A DNA stretch of 35,993 bases from Sulfurimonas sp. GTDB lineage: Bacteria; Campylobacterota; Campylobacteria; Campylobacterales; Sulfurimonadaceae. The stretch is taken from contig JAUZSC010000010.1 of the NCBI GenBank assembly GCA_030949825.1, positions 1 to 35,993 of the forward strand. The letters are read 5' to 3'. The notes beneath the pieces were generated by a model that was not told where the DNA came from, did no database searches, and saw only the letters and a list, made by a program, of their open reading frames with translations. Below are positions 17,410 to 25,425 of this stretch, piece after piece. Made by a program: the position numbers and the translations under genes. The first letter of the stretch is position 1, and each line of letters starts with the position of its first letter.

Positions 17410-17595
17410 ATGTTAATATTTAACGCAATTATTTCAACTACAGAAAACGGAGCAATAGTGTCTCAAGTTAATATCCCTATTAAAGCAGTCTCTCGAAATT
17501 CTGCTTGGGAAAAAGCTTTGTTTATTGCTTTTCCTGATTTACTCTCGCTGAAGAATAAGATGCTTGTTCTTTTTGAAGATGAGGGTGTGTTTTAA
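17410..17595 (+). CDS. small hypothetical protein
   Basis: 61 residues, with an ATG preceded by AGGATG. The composition is protein-like, alternating hydrophobic strands with a compact helix (NSAWEKALFIAFPDLL), which suggests a small folded domain. It stands alone between the two IS110 copies, about 70 bases beyond the left end of copy A. No family is recognised. It could be part of the original gene cluster before the insertion sequences arrived. Confidence 0.4.
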   Translation: MLIFNAIISTTENGAIVSQVNIPIKAVSRNSAWEKALFIAFPDLLSLKNKMLVLFEDEGVF

Positions 17596-17663
17596 AAAAA
17601 CTATATTAGAACTAGACACAAAGAAATAAAGCTCCTTGTCTTTTGAAGTTTGCAATTAAATTG

Positions 17664-17798
17664 CTACCCTACCCTCTTCCTTAAGAGCTTTGGGTGTGAC
17701 AATCTTTCTTTAACAATAGAGCATCTTGCCTTATCTAAACTGACAACGCAATCATTAAATTTTTTATGTAACTTTTTATATACTATTTCAGTGCTCAT
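17664..17798 (-). CDS. possible small basic protein
   Basis: A 44-codon frame on the minus strand (MSTEIVYKKLHKKFNDCVVS, then a Lys/Arg-rich tail ending LLRKRVG). The codon content looks coding and the product is strongly basic with one predicted helix. There is no strong ribosome binding site (only AGAAAT upstream). It may be a short regulator or a leftover of a longer gene. The assignment is tentative. Confidence 0.25.
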   Translation of the reverse strand: MSTEIVYKKLHKKFNDCVVSLDKARCSIVKERLSHPKLLRKRVG

Positions 17799-17928
17799 TC
17801 TAAATTTCTCATAGTATCATAGCTATTCTTCTTTACTCTGCTTAATATAAGTGATTCTTAGGGTGTCGGTACCGTGTACTTGATGAGTTTATTTATGAAG
17901 TTTGATTTTTTTTAATTGTCATTTAGGG

Positions 17929-17966
17929 GTGTTAAAGTATTTCGTTTAACTATTAAATGACTTCGT
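17929..17966 (+). repeat. two orphan iterons far from the main origin array
   Basis: GTGTTAAAGTATTTCGT at 17929-17945 differs at one position from the main iteron consensus GTRTTAAARTACTTCGT. A weaker unit, CTATTAAATGACTTCGT, lies at 17950-17966. The two start 21 bases apart, the helical spacing of the main array, and point the same way. They lie 6 kb from the main array, between the two IS110 copies. They may titrate or bind Rep, or be the remnant of a second origin. Confidence 0.6.
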
Positions 17967-18109
17967 TTTTTTATATTGCTTAACAAGCCTTAAGAGGGTT
18001 TCTTCTTGCCATTCGTTCATCATGTTTAGCTCGTATGTAAGTTTTTATAATTTTTTTATCCTATACTTATTTTGAGTTTTCGTTAGAAGTAATATATCGG
18101 TACGAGCTA

Positions 18110-18326
18110 AGGCGGTGAAAACTAGCCTGTGGGAAAGTCGGATAATTATACTTTAAATTTGAGTGGCGAGTGGATCAGTTTTTATTATTTCACTATTGCA
18201 ATGGTGATAGAAAACTAGATCGGATTGAATCACGAGGCAAAGTTATGTGTAATATTATTGCTTAAAAGTCACATAGGAGTTTACTCCTATGCTAACGAAC
18301 TCTCTTAAATAAATAGGAGGTTCACA
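18110..18326 (+). ncRNA. candidate IS110 bridge-RNA region (left end), copy B
   Basis: Non-coding DNA runs up to the recombinase start. It contains AAATTTGAGTGG (18155-18166), a perfect 8-bp hairpin ATAGGAGT-TT-ACTCCTAT (18273-18290), then CTAACGAACTCT (18292-18303) and AGGAGGTTC. The order matches copy A although the intervening bases differ widely. The hairpin arms differ from those of copy A while still pairing, so the structure rather than the sequence is kept. This is the expected place for the guide RNA of an IS110-group element. The exact transcript ends are not known. Confidence 0.5.
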
Positions 18327-19324
18327 GTGTTGAATTGTATCGGAATTGATGTATCAAAAGCAACAATAAATGTTCATATATCTAAAAATAGCCAGGATTT
18401 GTTACTCGATAACAATCTAAAAAGTTTTCGTTCTCTTTTTTCAAAGTTGAAGAAAATATATAAAAAAGAGATCGAAGATATTATATTTATATTTGAACCA
18501 ACAGGAAGTTATTCAGAAGCATTGAGAAAGTATTGTTCAGAGAAAAATATCAAGTGCTTTATCATAAATCCTAAGCAGTTTAGTAATTATGCTAAAGCAT
18601 TAGGTGTTGAAGTGAAAAATGATATTGAAGATGCTAGAGTTCTCTCTAAAGCTCTTCATTTAGCTAAAGATACACAAGTTAAAGTTCCTGTGTATAACGA
18701 GGATGTAGAGCAGATTAAGGAGTTAATGAGTTTTTATAAGTTTACTAAAAAACAAACTGCTCAACAGAAGAATCATCTTGAAGCTTTAACAAGTAAAGAT
18801 GGTGATAAATTTTCAATTAAAGAACTTAAAAATGTATTAAAGAATCACAAGAAAAAGAGCTTAGAATTATTGAACAAGTTCAAACTTTAATTGATTCTAC
18901 AGATGAATACAGAATTGCATATGATAATATTATATCCATAAAAGGGGTTGGGCAAATCGGTGCGATTGTACTTCTTCATCTCTTTTTAAAATACCCAGAA
19001 GCTAACCAAAGACAAATTACTTCATTAGTTGGCTTAAATCCAATTTATAGACAATCAGGTACTTCAATTCAATCAGGATATAAGATAGCTAAAACAGGGG
19101 CAAAACTTTATAGAAGTATTATTTTTATGTCAGTTCTTACAGCTGTTCAACATGATAAAAACTTTAAAGCTTTTTATGAACGCCTCAAGGCAAATGGGAA
19201 ACATACAACCTCTGCTCAAATTGCCGTTATGAGAAAAATAATACTAACTGCTCATTCACTTTATAAAAACAACAAAAAATATGATGAGAATTTTAACACT
19301 AATCAGGCTGCTGTTATGGAATGA
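18327..19324 (+). pseudogene. IS110-family recombinase, second copy, one frameshift
   Basis: It starts at GTG 18327 with AGGAGG upstream (MLNCIGIDVSKATINVHISK). The DEDD/RuvC-like N-terminal domain (GIDVSKA; FEPTGSYS; NDIEDARVL) is open to 18890. A single missing base near 18838-18845 (AAAGAATCAC) shifts the frame. The rest reads on as ESQEKELRIIEQVQTL to 19324, with IKGVGQIGAIVLLHLF and SGTSIQSGYKIAKTGAKLYR of the transposase domain. Restoring the base gives about 332 residues, normal for IS110. It is clearly related to, but diverged from, copy A, and faces away from it. Confidence 0.85.
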
Positions 19325-19357
19325 TATTCAAGTAAATTGTTACTATTGGTATCACTG

Positions 19358-19468
19358 TTACATAAATTTAAGCGTGGCGACTTTTCCACTTTTCATAATC
19401 ATTGCAAATAACCCTGTCATTCCAACTATTGAGCTGAGAACAAGTATGCCTATAGTTACATTATCCAT
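19358..19468 (-). CDS. 36-residue single-pass membrane peptide
   Basis: MDNVTIGILVLSSIVGMTGL begins a protein with one hydrophobic helix and a short basic tail, preceded by AAGGAAAAT at ideal spacing. The stop is 33 bases from the end of the IS110 copy B frame. It may be a complete small membrane protein or the start of a gene truncated by the insertion. The good ribosome binding site argues that translation is real. Confidence 0.4.
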   Translation of the reverse strand: MDNVTIGILVLSSIVGMTGLFAMIMKSGKVATLKFM

Positions 19469-19494
19469 TTTATTTTCCTTGTTTTGTTTAGATT

Positions 19495-19716
19495 CTAGTA
19501 AAGTAAAGCCTTATAATTAAGACCAACATATGTTATTGGCATAAATAAACCAATAATTTCAAGTCCTGAAATATTTGGACCATTTGCTATCAAGAAATTA
19601 ACTGGCATTATTTTATAGTAGAATTTGTCATCTTTTAGTTCTTGTTTGATTATAGCATACAAAGACTTCGCAATAATCTTTAGTTTGTATTTTTGTAAGG
19701 AGTATCCAAAATATGG
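19495..19716 (-). pseudogene. coding-like remnant without a start codon
   Basis: A 73-codon minus-strand frame between two stops (PYFGYSLQKYKLKIIAKSLY, ..., NGPNISGLEIIGLFMPITYV, ending KALLY). The amino-acid pattern looks like a folded domain with a hydrophobic C-terminus, but there is no credible ATG/GTG start with a ribosome binding site near its beginning. It lies just upstream of the small membrane peptide on the same strand. It is probably the end of a truncated gene. The family is unknown. Confidence 0.3.
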
Positions 19717-19719
19717 CTA

Positions 19720-20072
19720 ACAATTTTGTTAGTATATAATTGTTATGTTAGCTAAATTAATCTCGTAAAGCGGTAAATTCACCTAAAAAGACAAGAAAAA
19801 AGCATAACAAAAGTATTTCTTTTTAATTAAGTGAAGCCATTGTTACCATGCTCTCTTCCCTTATATATTACAAAAATAATTGCATTCGTAGTTGAATCCT
19901 CTCAGAAGCAAATTCACTTTTAAAGTATCCCCTACTTAACAAGCGTAGTCATTTAATATGCTTTACTTAGTAGCAGCCCTAAAACTTTGGATTTTCTCCC
20001 CATTTTCTTTTTGAAAAGAGTCGTGTAAAAAAATTTACTAAGTTTTGTATTTTCATGCCCTAGCCTATATCT
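19720..20072. other. non-coding AT-rich stretch
   Basis: I see no convincing gene, repeat or terminator in this 350-base interval downstream of the helicase gene. All six frames are interrupted frequently. It probably holds the 3' untranslated region of the leftward helicase transcript. Confidence 0.4.
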
Positions 20073-21293
20073 TTAAAAATCATTCGGCATACCAAACTGA
20101 AAACTAGTATTTTTAAATATAGTGACTTCTTCCTTAATCATAAGCGGAAACAATTCTCTTTGTACACAAAAACTATCTAAAATATTACTAATCCCATAGT
20201 TATCTTTGGTAAGTTTTACTAAGCGTTTGTTTGTATCTTTTTCCTTACCGTCTTTATCTCGAATTTTATCTAATTCATATACAGTTCTGACTGCATCAAC
20301 AAATGCTGAAGCTCCACGACTTTGTGTTGTATTTTTTGTACTGTGATGTATAAATATAATGGTTTTGTTTTCTTTGTTAGCCCAGTCCGTAAATAATTGC
20401 ATAAATCGTCTTGCACTAGAATTATTATTTTCATCAGTACCGTAGAATGCGATTAGGGGATCTAACACTATTAAATCATATTCTTGTAGTTTAGCTTTAA
20501 ATTGAGGAAGTAGGGGAGATACTTCTACTTTTCTTTGATCATCGTATAAAAATTGTATAGTAGGGGAGTCACTAATATCTATTTTAGACTTAATGGAATC
20601 ATCTTCTAATTTTAATACTTTATCAAATACCTTATTAAATCTATTTTTACTAATCTCTTTAGGATCTTCGCTTAACCATAGAAATGCTTTTTTTATTTTT
20701 CCTTCTTCAATAGCTTTAATCGCTAGTTGCATTACAAACCAACTTTTTCCAGTTCCACCAGGTGCAGTAACAAGGGAAACTGTTCGAACAGGGAAGGGGA
20801 GCCATGCCTTACAAATAAATTCAACTTCTTTATCTTCTATATTTTGAATATTATTTATTTCAAATATATCTAATTTATTTGAAGATGTAATCTCTTGTGA
20901 TTTATTGGATACTTTTGCTTGTAATTCTAAACCTGAAATATTTGATTGTAAAGACTTTGTGATATCAAATGCAAGAGCCTGCATTTCTCTTTTTATTGAA
21001 TAGTCTTGCAATATTTCTAGATAATCATCTAACTTATTTAATGGGTTTTTAGTCAGTATATAAATTAAATCATTCTCGAATTCTTTTCCTAATTTATTTC
21101 GTATTATTTCTTCATCTACAGCTTTATCTGCATTATGTAAATTTAATATTACTTCCAATGTATCTTTATGAAGAGGGAGAAAGAATAATTCTTTTTTTAT
21201 TTTATTTGTATATTTAGAGAGTAGGGCAGGGTTAAATATAATACTTGATATTATTGTTGCTTCTAAGTTTGTATCATATGTTTGTTCTTGCAT
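20073..21293 (-). CDS. repA: plasmid replicative helicase, DnaB-N plus RepA/AAA_25 ATPase
   Basis: 406 residues with ATG behind AAAGGGA. Residues 5-105 resemble the DnaB N-terminal domain (NLEATIISSIIFNP, then helical). Residues about 160-370 form a RecA-like hexameric helicase core of the RSF1010 RepA type: Walker A APGGTGKS at 177-184, a SED at 208-210, Walker B LIVLDP at 274-279, IHHSTK at 315-320 and an SRGASAFVDAVRT motif. It would unwind the origin for plasmid replication. It is transcribed away from parAB-rep across a 150-base control region with a perfect palindrome. Use of the symbol is by similarity of architecture. Confidence 0.75.
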   Translation of the reverse strand: MQEQTYDTNLEATIISSIIFNPALLSKYTNKIKKELFFLPLHKDTLEVILNLHNADKAVDEEIIRNKLGKEFENDLIYILTKNPLNKLDDYLEILQDYSIKREMQALAFDITKSLQSNISGLELQAKVSNKSQEITSSNKLDIFEINNIQNIEDKEVEFICKAWLPFPVRTVSLVTAPGGTGKSWFVMQLAIKAIEEGKIKKAFLWLSEDPKEISKNRFNKVFDKVLKLEDDSIKSKIDISDSPTIQFLYDDQRKVEVSPLLPQFKAKLQEYDLIVLDPLIAFYGTDENNNSSARRFMQLFTDWANKENKTIIFIHHSTKNTTQSRGASAFVDAVRTVYELDKIRDKDGKEKDTNKRLVKLTKDNYGISNILDSFCVQRELFPLMIKEEVTIFKNTSFQFGMPNDF

Positions 21294-21343
21294 TAAATCC
21301 CTTTACTTGTAATTATACCTTAATTTTTTTGATAAGTATCACT

Positions 21344-21418
21344 ATTATGTTCATGGAATAATTTGCTTAATAAGTTTTTTTATACTATACTTTTTAAAAT
21401 TATGTTCATGAACATAAT
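21344..21418 (+). promoter_or_regulatory. par operator: 20-bp perfect palindrome plus a weaker copy
   Basis: ATTATGTTCATGAACATAAT at 21399-21418 is a perfect 20-bp palindrome 26 bases upstream of the parA start. An imperfect copy (ATTATGTTCATGGAATAAT, 21344-21362) lies 55 bases upstream of it, toward the helicase gene. The pair sits between two divergent replication/partition operons, so one protein could regulate both. Candidates are ParB (as the centromere parS), ParA or Rep. The dyad is seen directly; the ligand is not known. Confidence 0.7.
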
Positions 21419-21443
21419 ATATATATCTAAGGATAACAATATA

Positions 21444-22124
21444 ATGATTATAGCAATATCTCATCAAAAAGGTGGAGTAGGGAAGAGTACAATTGCTTAT
21501 AACCTATCGGTAGAATTAAGTAAAAAATTTAATGTCAATGTTGTTGATTTAGATGTACAACAAACAATTACAGCTTGTAATGTAATTAGAGGAAAGTTTG
21601 GACAAAAACGTTTAAATGTACTTAATTTTGAAGATAAAAAAGAATTTATAGATTTTTTAAATGAAGATATAAAAAATAATATAACAATTATTGATACTGG
21701 TGGCTTTGATAGTGGAATGAACCGAGTTGCAATGTATGCTTCAGATTTAATTATAACGCCTGTGTCTACAGAATTTTTAGAAGTAATAGGATTAGAAAAA
21801 TATAAAAAGATTATTAAAGAAGTATCTAAGAAAGTAGGGAAAAGTATTAAAACGCATATTGTTTTAAATAAAATACACCATGCTCAACAAAACTTTGGAG
21901 ATATTCAAAGTTTTATAAAAAAATCTCCTAATCAATTTGAACTATTAAATAGTGTCCTCAGGAGAAGATCTGATTTTTCTATTTCATTATCACATGGTTT
22001 TAGTGTATGTGAATTTGATAATACATCTGATTCATCAAAAGAAATGAAAAAGTTGATTTTAGAAATATCAGAAATATTAGATTTTAAAACACATATGAAA
22101 AAAAAGAAAAAAGGAAAACATTAA
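21444..22124 (+). CDS. parA: ParA-family partition ATPase
   Basis: 226 residues from ATG 21444. A longer frame from 21363 is rejected because it would run through the palindrome and because MIIAISHQKGGVGKST is the canonical ParA start. The deviant Walker A KGGVGKST is at 9-16, DLDVQQT (Walker A' region) at about 38-44, and IIDTGG with downstream helices is the Walker B region. It lacks a large N-terminal DNA-binding domain, so it is of the small ParA type that relies on a partner for regulation. One base separates it from parB. It moves plasmid copies apart before division together with ParB. Confidence 0.85.
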   Translation: MIIAISHQKGGVGKSTIAYNLSVELSKKFNVNVVDLDVQQTITACNVIRGKFGQKRLNVLNFEDKKEFIDFLNEDIKNNITIIDTGGFDSGMNRVAMYASDLIITPVSTEFLEVIGLEKYKKIIKEVSKKVGKSIKTHIVLNKIHHAQQNFGDIQSFIKKSPNQFELLNSVLRRRSDFSISLSHGFSVCEFDNTSDSSKEMKKLILEISEILDFKTHMKKKKKGKH

Positions 22125-22125
22125 A

Positions 22126-22941
22126 ATGGCAAAAAAAAGAAAAGTAGATTTTAATTTGGCTAGTGAAGTATTTGAAGATGCTAGTTTAACTGACTCATTT
22201 CAATCTAAAGTTGCACAAAAAACATTGGTTCCAATATCTTCATTATCTATAAATCCTTATCAACCAAGAATTGAAATAGAGCAAAATGCTATCATCGAAT
22301 TAGCTAAATCCATCCAAGAAAATGGATTACTTCAACCCATTACTGTATTGGATAATCATGATGGGACATTCACAATTGTTTTTGGTCATAGACGAGCTGC
22401 AGCATATGCTTATTTAGATAAAGCTGAAATAGAGGCAAATATTTTAGCTTCTCTTGATAATAAACAATTAATTATTTCACCGATTGTAGAAAACTTACAA
22501 CGCAAAGATATGGAACCAATTGAAACTGCAATGGCTTTAAATAGAGTATTAAAAATGGGTATAGTTAAGACACAAAATGATTTATCAGATTCCTTAGGAA
22601 TTTCGCAAGGAAGAGTATCAAAATTATTATCGATTTTAAAGTTGTCAGATGAGTTGTTAAATGAAATAACCACTAATAAATATAAAGATGTGACAGTATT
22701 GGCAGCATTAAATAAAATAAATACAAATCAGCAATTAGATTTATTTAATGTTATTAAAATATTACCTAGAAATGAAGCCCTTAAAAAAATTCAAGCTTTT
22801 TCTGAAACAAAATATATTTTAGTAAAAAGAGTACTTCATAGTAATACTACAATTAAAATAAACACTAAAGATATATCTCAAGATATCAAGAGCAAAGTGT
22901 TAGCTTATGTGTCTGAAATAGAAAAATTATTAGAGGATTAA
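22126..22941 (+). CDS. parB: ParB/Spo0J-family partition protein
   Basis: 271 residues. The ParB N-terminal nuclease-like/CTP-binding fold has NPYQPR at 43-48, GLLQPITV near 67-74 and GHRR at 87-90. ENLQRKDMEPIETAMA follows, then a helix-turn-helix (LGISQGRVSKLLSIL) near 149-163, and a short C-terminal dimerisation tail. The start is one base after the parA stop. It binds a centromere, possibly the palindrome upstream of parA, and activates ParA. No classical 16-bp chromosomal parS was noticed nearby. Confidence 0.87.
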   Translation: MAKKRKVDFNLASEVFEDASLTDSFQSKVAQKTLVPISSLSINPYQPRIEIEQNAIIELAKSIQENGLLQPITVLDNHDGTFTIVFGHRRAAAYAYLDKAEIEANILASLDNKQLIISPIVENLQRKDMEPIETAMALNRVLKMGIVKTQNDLSDSLGISQGRVSKLLSILKLSDELLNEITTNKYKDVTVLAALNKINTNQQLDLFNVIKILPRNEALKKIQAFSETKYILVKRVLHSNTTIKINTKDISQDIKSKVLAYVSEIEKLLED

Positions 22942-22943
22942 AA

Positions 22944-23825
22944 ATGGCAAAGAAAAAGCTTGTACAAAAAAGTTTATTTGAAACTGTTGAAGATAAAATA
23001 AAATATTCATCAAGTAGTGTTGAAGAATTAAGAGTACCTATTTATGCGCCAGTTAAACAATTACCTCCACAATCTACAGCTGCGAAAGAATTTAAGAAAA
23101 ATAATAATGTTAGAATAATTGAAACTAAGTGGGGACATGTTGAAATAAGGAATAGATTACTTACTCAAACACATAAAGATATTATGGATTTAATTTTTAC
23201 TTATAATAAAAAAATTAAACGTCTTGAAGATGGGACTATAGCTTTATATTTTTCTCAATCAGAGATTTCTAAGTTTTATAGCACTGTGGATAAGAAAACT
23301 GATATTAAGAAAAGTAAAAATTTAAAGTGGTTTAGACAAAAATTAGATGAAATAGCAGATTGTAGAATTCAATATAGAGATAATAATGGTAATGAAATTG
23401 ATTTTAGAATTATTTTAAAAAAAGCTTTTTCTGCATCTGAAAATTTATATGGGATTGTATTAGATCCAAATTATGTGGAATTTTATGAAAAAGGTTTGAG
23501 TGTGAACTATTCAAGTAAGATACCTGCTTTAATTTCTGTAGAATCTCCATTAGTAAAATCTATTATTAGATTTTTCTTTACACATAAAGCTATTAATCTA
23601 TCATTAGAAAATATATTAATTACAATTGGATTTCCTTTTCCTGCTTCAATCAGAACAATGCAAACAGCAAAAAAAACTTTAAGAGAACATATTGATGTTT
23701 TTAAAGAATTTGATATTCAATATAATTCAGAGAAAGAAATTTTTTATTATAAGGGTACTCATCAAGTATATATTAATTTACCTATTGATACAAAAACAGG
23801 TAGTCTACCTAATATAGATGAGTAA
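22944..23825 (+). CDS. winged-helix plasmid replication initiator (Rep)
   Basis: 293 residues with GAGGA before the ATG, two bases after parB. A basic N-terminal region (1-55) is followed by a winged-helix-like segment (LLTQTHKDIMDLIFTYNK; SQSEISKFY) and a second helical DNA-binding part (SPLVKSIIRFFFTHKAINLS; IRTMQTAKKTLREHI). This two-winged-helix layout is that of iteron-binding initiators. The iteron array begins 68 bases after its stop, which strongly supports the role. Having both this initiator and a RepA-type helicase means the replicon carries its own origin opener and its own helicase. The exact Rep family is uncertain. Confidence 0.72.
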   Translation: MAKKKLVQKSLFETVEDKIKYSSSSVEELRVPIYAPVKQLPPQSTAAKEFKKNNNVRIIETKWGHVEIRNRLLTQTHKDIMDLIFTYNKKIKRLEDGTIALYFSQSEISKFYSTVDKKTDIKKSKNLKWFRQKLDEIADCRIQYRDNNGNEIDFRIILKKAFSASENLYGIVLDPNYVEFYEKGLSVNYSSKIPALISVESPLVKSIIRFFFTHKAINLSLENILITIGFPFPASIRTMQTAKKTLREHIDVFKEFDIQYNSEKEIFYYKGTHQVYINLPIDTKTGSLPNIDE

Positions 23826-23848
23826 ATTTTTAAATAAAACATATATAA

Positions 23849-23878
23849 ATAGATATATTATCTTTATTAAATATCTAT
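23849..23878. promoter_or_regulatory. inverted repeat between rep and the iterons
   Basis: ATAGATAT (23849-23856) and ATATCTAT (23871-23878) form a perfect 8-bp stem with a 14-base AT-rich loop. It lies between the rep stop and the first iteron. It could end the rep transcript, although no T-run follows, or be a melting or binding element at the AT-rich side of the origin. Confidence 0.4.
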
Positions 23879-23893
23879 AGTATCTACAAAAGA

Positions 23894-24254
23894 GTATTAT
23901 ATTACTTCGTAAAGGGTATTAGAATACTTCGTATATAGTGTTATAATACTTCGTATAGGTATTAAAGTACTTCGTTAAAGGTGTTAATATACTTCGTTCT
24001 TTCAAAAAGCAATCAGATAATTTATGTAATATTCTCTCTATAAGTACTAAAGTACTTCGTTATATTATAAAAAGAACAAAAACAATAGGGAATATTTAAT
24101 AAATCAAGGTATTTTTTGTCCTAATAGAAGGTATTAAAATACTTCGCCACTAAAATTAAGAGTATTAAAGTACTTCGTTATTATATATTTAGTTAGAGTA
24201 TTAAAGTACTTCGTTTTAATTTTCAATAAATTATAGGGTGTTAAAGTACTTCGT
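23894..24254 (+). repeat. origin iteron array, ten 17-bp units
   Basis: Ten same-strand units match GTRTTAAARTACTTCGT, starting at 23894, 23916, 23938, 23959, 23981, 24044, 24131, 24162, 24198 and 24238. The first five are spaced 21-22 bases, two helical turns, so bound Rep molecules would lie on one face; the other five are spaced irregularly. CTTCG is invariant. The array follows rep directly and is flanked by very AT-rich DNA suited to melting. This is the probable replication origin with copy-control repeats. I found no clear DnaA box. Confidence 0.9.
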
Positions 24255-24430
24255 TATGAAGCTATGTAAACTTTATTAAATACCGAATAGAGCAGGGTGT
24301 TTGAAGATTATTCACTTGTTTTTAAAGGCTTCTCCTCAGTCCTGAGAGTTGTTAAAATAAATTTTCTAACTTGACCCCTCTTAAAGTAACTATTTTGCTT
24401 ATTTTAGTAATAGTATCTTTACAATTACTA

Positions 24431-24676
24431 TCAAACAAATATATTGGATGCTTTAAAACCGACAAAGAAATATATAGTGATGAAATTTTTAATAGATTCC
24501 CAGTCTCTAACTTGGCAGTCTTTCCAACCTAAACCATCTTTGAAAAATTTAAATACTTCCCCTGTTTTAGAGCGATGTAGATAAATGTAATATACCTCTT
24601 TAGCTCCTAAATATGTGTTTAATAGGGAAGTAAATAATATACTTTTGCTAAAAGACTTGTAGTAAAGAATATTATC
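24431..24676 (-). pseudogene. C-terminal remnant of a DDE transposase
   Basis: An 81-codon minus-strand frame with no start codon reads ...LNTYLGAKEVYYIYLHRSKT, then GEVFKFFKDGLGWKDCQVRD and WESIKNFITIYFFVG. The K-x-EVFKFFKDGLGWKDCQVRDW-type block is the catalytic-Glu region of IS4/IS1634-like transposases. Only the C-terminus survives. It overlaps the tyrosine-recombinase remnant on the other strand by about 25 bases, so the two remnants abut at a rearrangement junction. Confidence 0.55.
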
Positions 24677-24792
24677 TTATAACTACCTCTGAGCTACTTA
24701 GGCATGCTGATATTACTCTTACTGCTAAGACTTATTCTGAGAGTGATAAGGAGAGTAAGATTAGAGCTGTTTTAGGAAGTACATCACTTTAA
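24652..24792 (+). pseudogene. C-terminal remnant of a tyrosine recombinase (integrase)
   Basis: 47 codons ending at TAA 24790-24792: TTSELLRHADITLTAKTYSE, then SDKESKIRAVLG. The spacing H-A-D-I-x-x-T-x-x-x-Y is the end of the catalytic domain of phage/plasmid integrases, with the nucleophilic Tyr in KTYSES. Everything upstream of this is missing. The fragment marks a past integrase-bearing element at this side of the origin. Confidence 0.65.
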
Positions 24793-24881
24793 CTAAGCTA
24801 ATTTTATGAACCATTAATTACAAAAAAGGCATAATAAACTAAATTCTTTTATGTGAATATAGTAGAGAGTGATAAGATAGT

Positions 24882-25230
24882 TTGACCAAATATAACTCAG
24901 ATGTCAATATTATTGATGGGATTCCCGATTACCAACTTATCGTTAAAGCTATTGAGCTTTACTCGGTTGGTAAAGATGCCATTATTAAAAGAAATGAGTT
25001 TGATTTAAAAACAGAAAATTTTCGTAAGCGGTTTTTGGCTGCGGTTACTTCTACTTTTTTGAACTTCCAAAACAAAAAAACATGAAGAGTTGATTACAAG
25101 TTTCTTTTCACATCAGATGTCACTAGAAACTCAGCAACTTATTACTGTTCTGGCAGTTCTCTTTGTCTAACAGACTTTTTTATGAAATTAGTCGTAATGT
25201 ATGTATAAAAAATTATTTTTCAGGACGAGT
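24882..25230 (+). pseudogene. BrxA/DUF1819-like BREX protein, truncated and frameshifted
   Basis: A TTG start at 24882 opens a 67-residue frame (MTKYNSDVNIIDGIPDYQLI ... FRKRFLAAVTSTFLNFQN). It breaks in an A7 run near 25075 and continues as HEELITSFFSHQMSLETQQL, then, after another shift near 25150, FWQFSLSNRLFYEISRNV and IKNYFSGRVSL. The block with SNRLFYEIS and SGRVSL is the conserved part of DUF1819, the family of BREX protein BrxA. The gene ends in the middle at a junction near 25230. The assignment is by motif recollection and is moderate. BREX context is supported by the ATPase and PglZ-like remnant downstream. Confidence 0.5.
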
Positions 25231-25425
25231 CTCATTAATACTGGAATACATGAGCAACTTATTGGCAAATATTTTTCTTCAAAAGTTGAGTATGGTATTT
25301 ATCCCATTTTTTATTTTGGAGATAAAAAGAACAAGGATTTATTATTGAAAAAGATAGATGATTCAATCCCAAAAGAGTATATTAATAATATTAAAGTAAT
25401 ATGTTTGGATTATTTATATACCTAA
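25227..25425 (+). pseudogene. unidentified coding fragment between deletion junctions
   Basis: The frame reads INTGIHEQLIGKYFSSKVEY, then GIYPIFYFGDKKNKDLLLKK and ...YINNIKVICLDYLYT, ending at a TAA at 25423-25425. It starts inside the BrxA-like remnant in a different frame and ends where the ATPase frame begins. The composition is typical of a folded alpha/beta protein. I do not recognise it. It is most simply a piece of a third gene trapped between two deletions. Confidence 0.35.

Noticed and set aside
17946..18023. 25-residue minus-strand peptide MMNEWQEETLLRLVKQYKK...
   Set aside because: It is very short, overlaps the orphan iterons and has no clear ribosome binding site; it may be chance.
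19281..19520. 79-residue plus-strand hydrophobic protein
   Set aside because: It is the antisense of the small minus-strand membrane peptide that has a good ribosome binding site, and its start lies within the IS110 recombinase frame.
21363..21443. Longer in-frame start for ParA at 21363
   Set aside because: It would place the 20-bp palindrome inside the coding region, and MIIAISHQKGGVGKST from 21444 is the normal ParA beginning.
23894..24254. CRISPR array
   Set aside because: The repeats are 17 bp with 4-5 bp gaps in the regular part and irregular gaps later, directly after rep; this is an iteron origin, and no cas genes are present.
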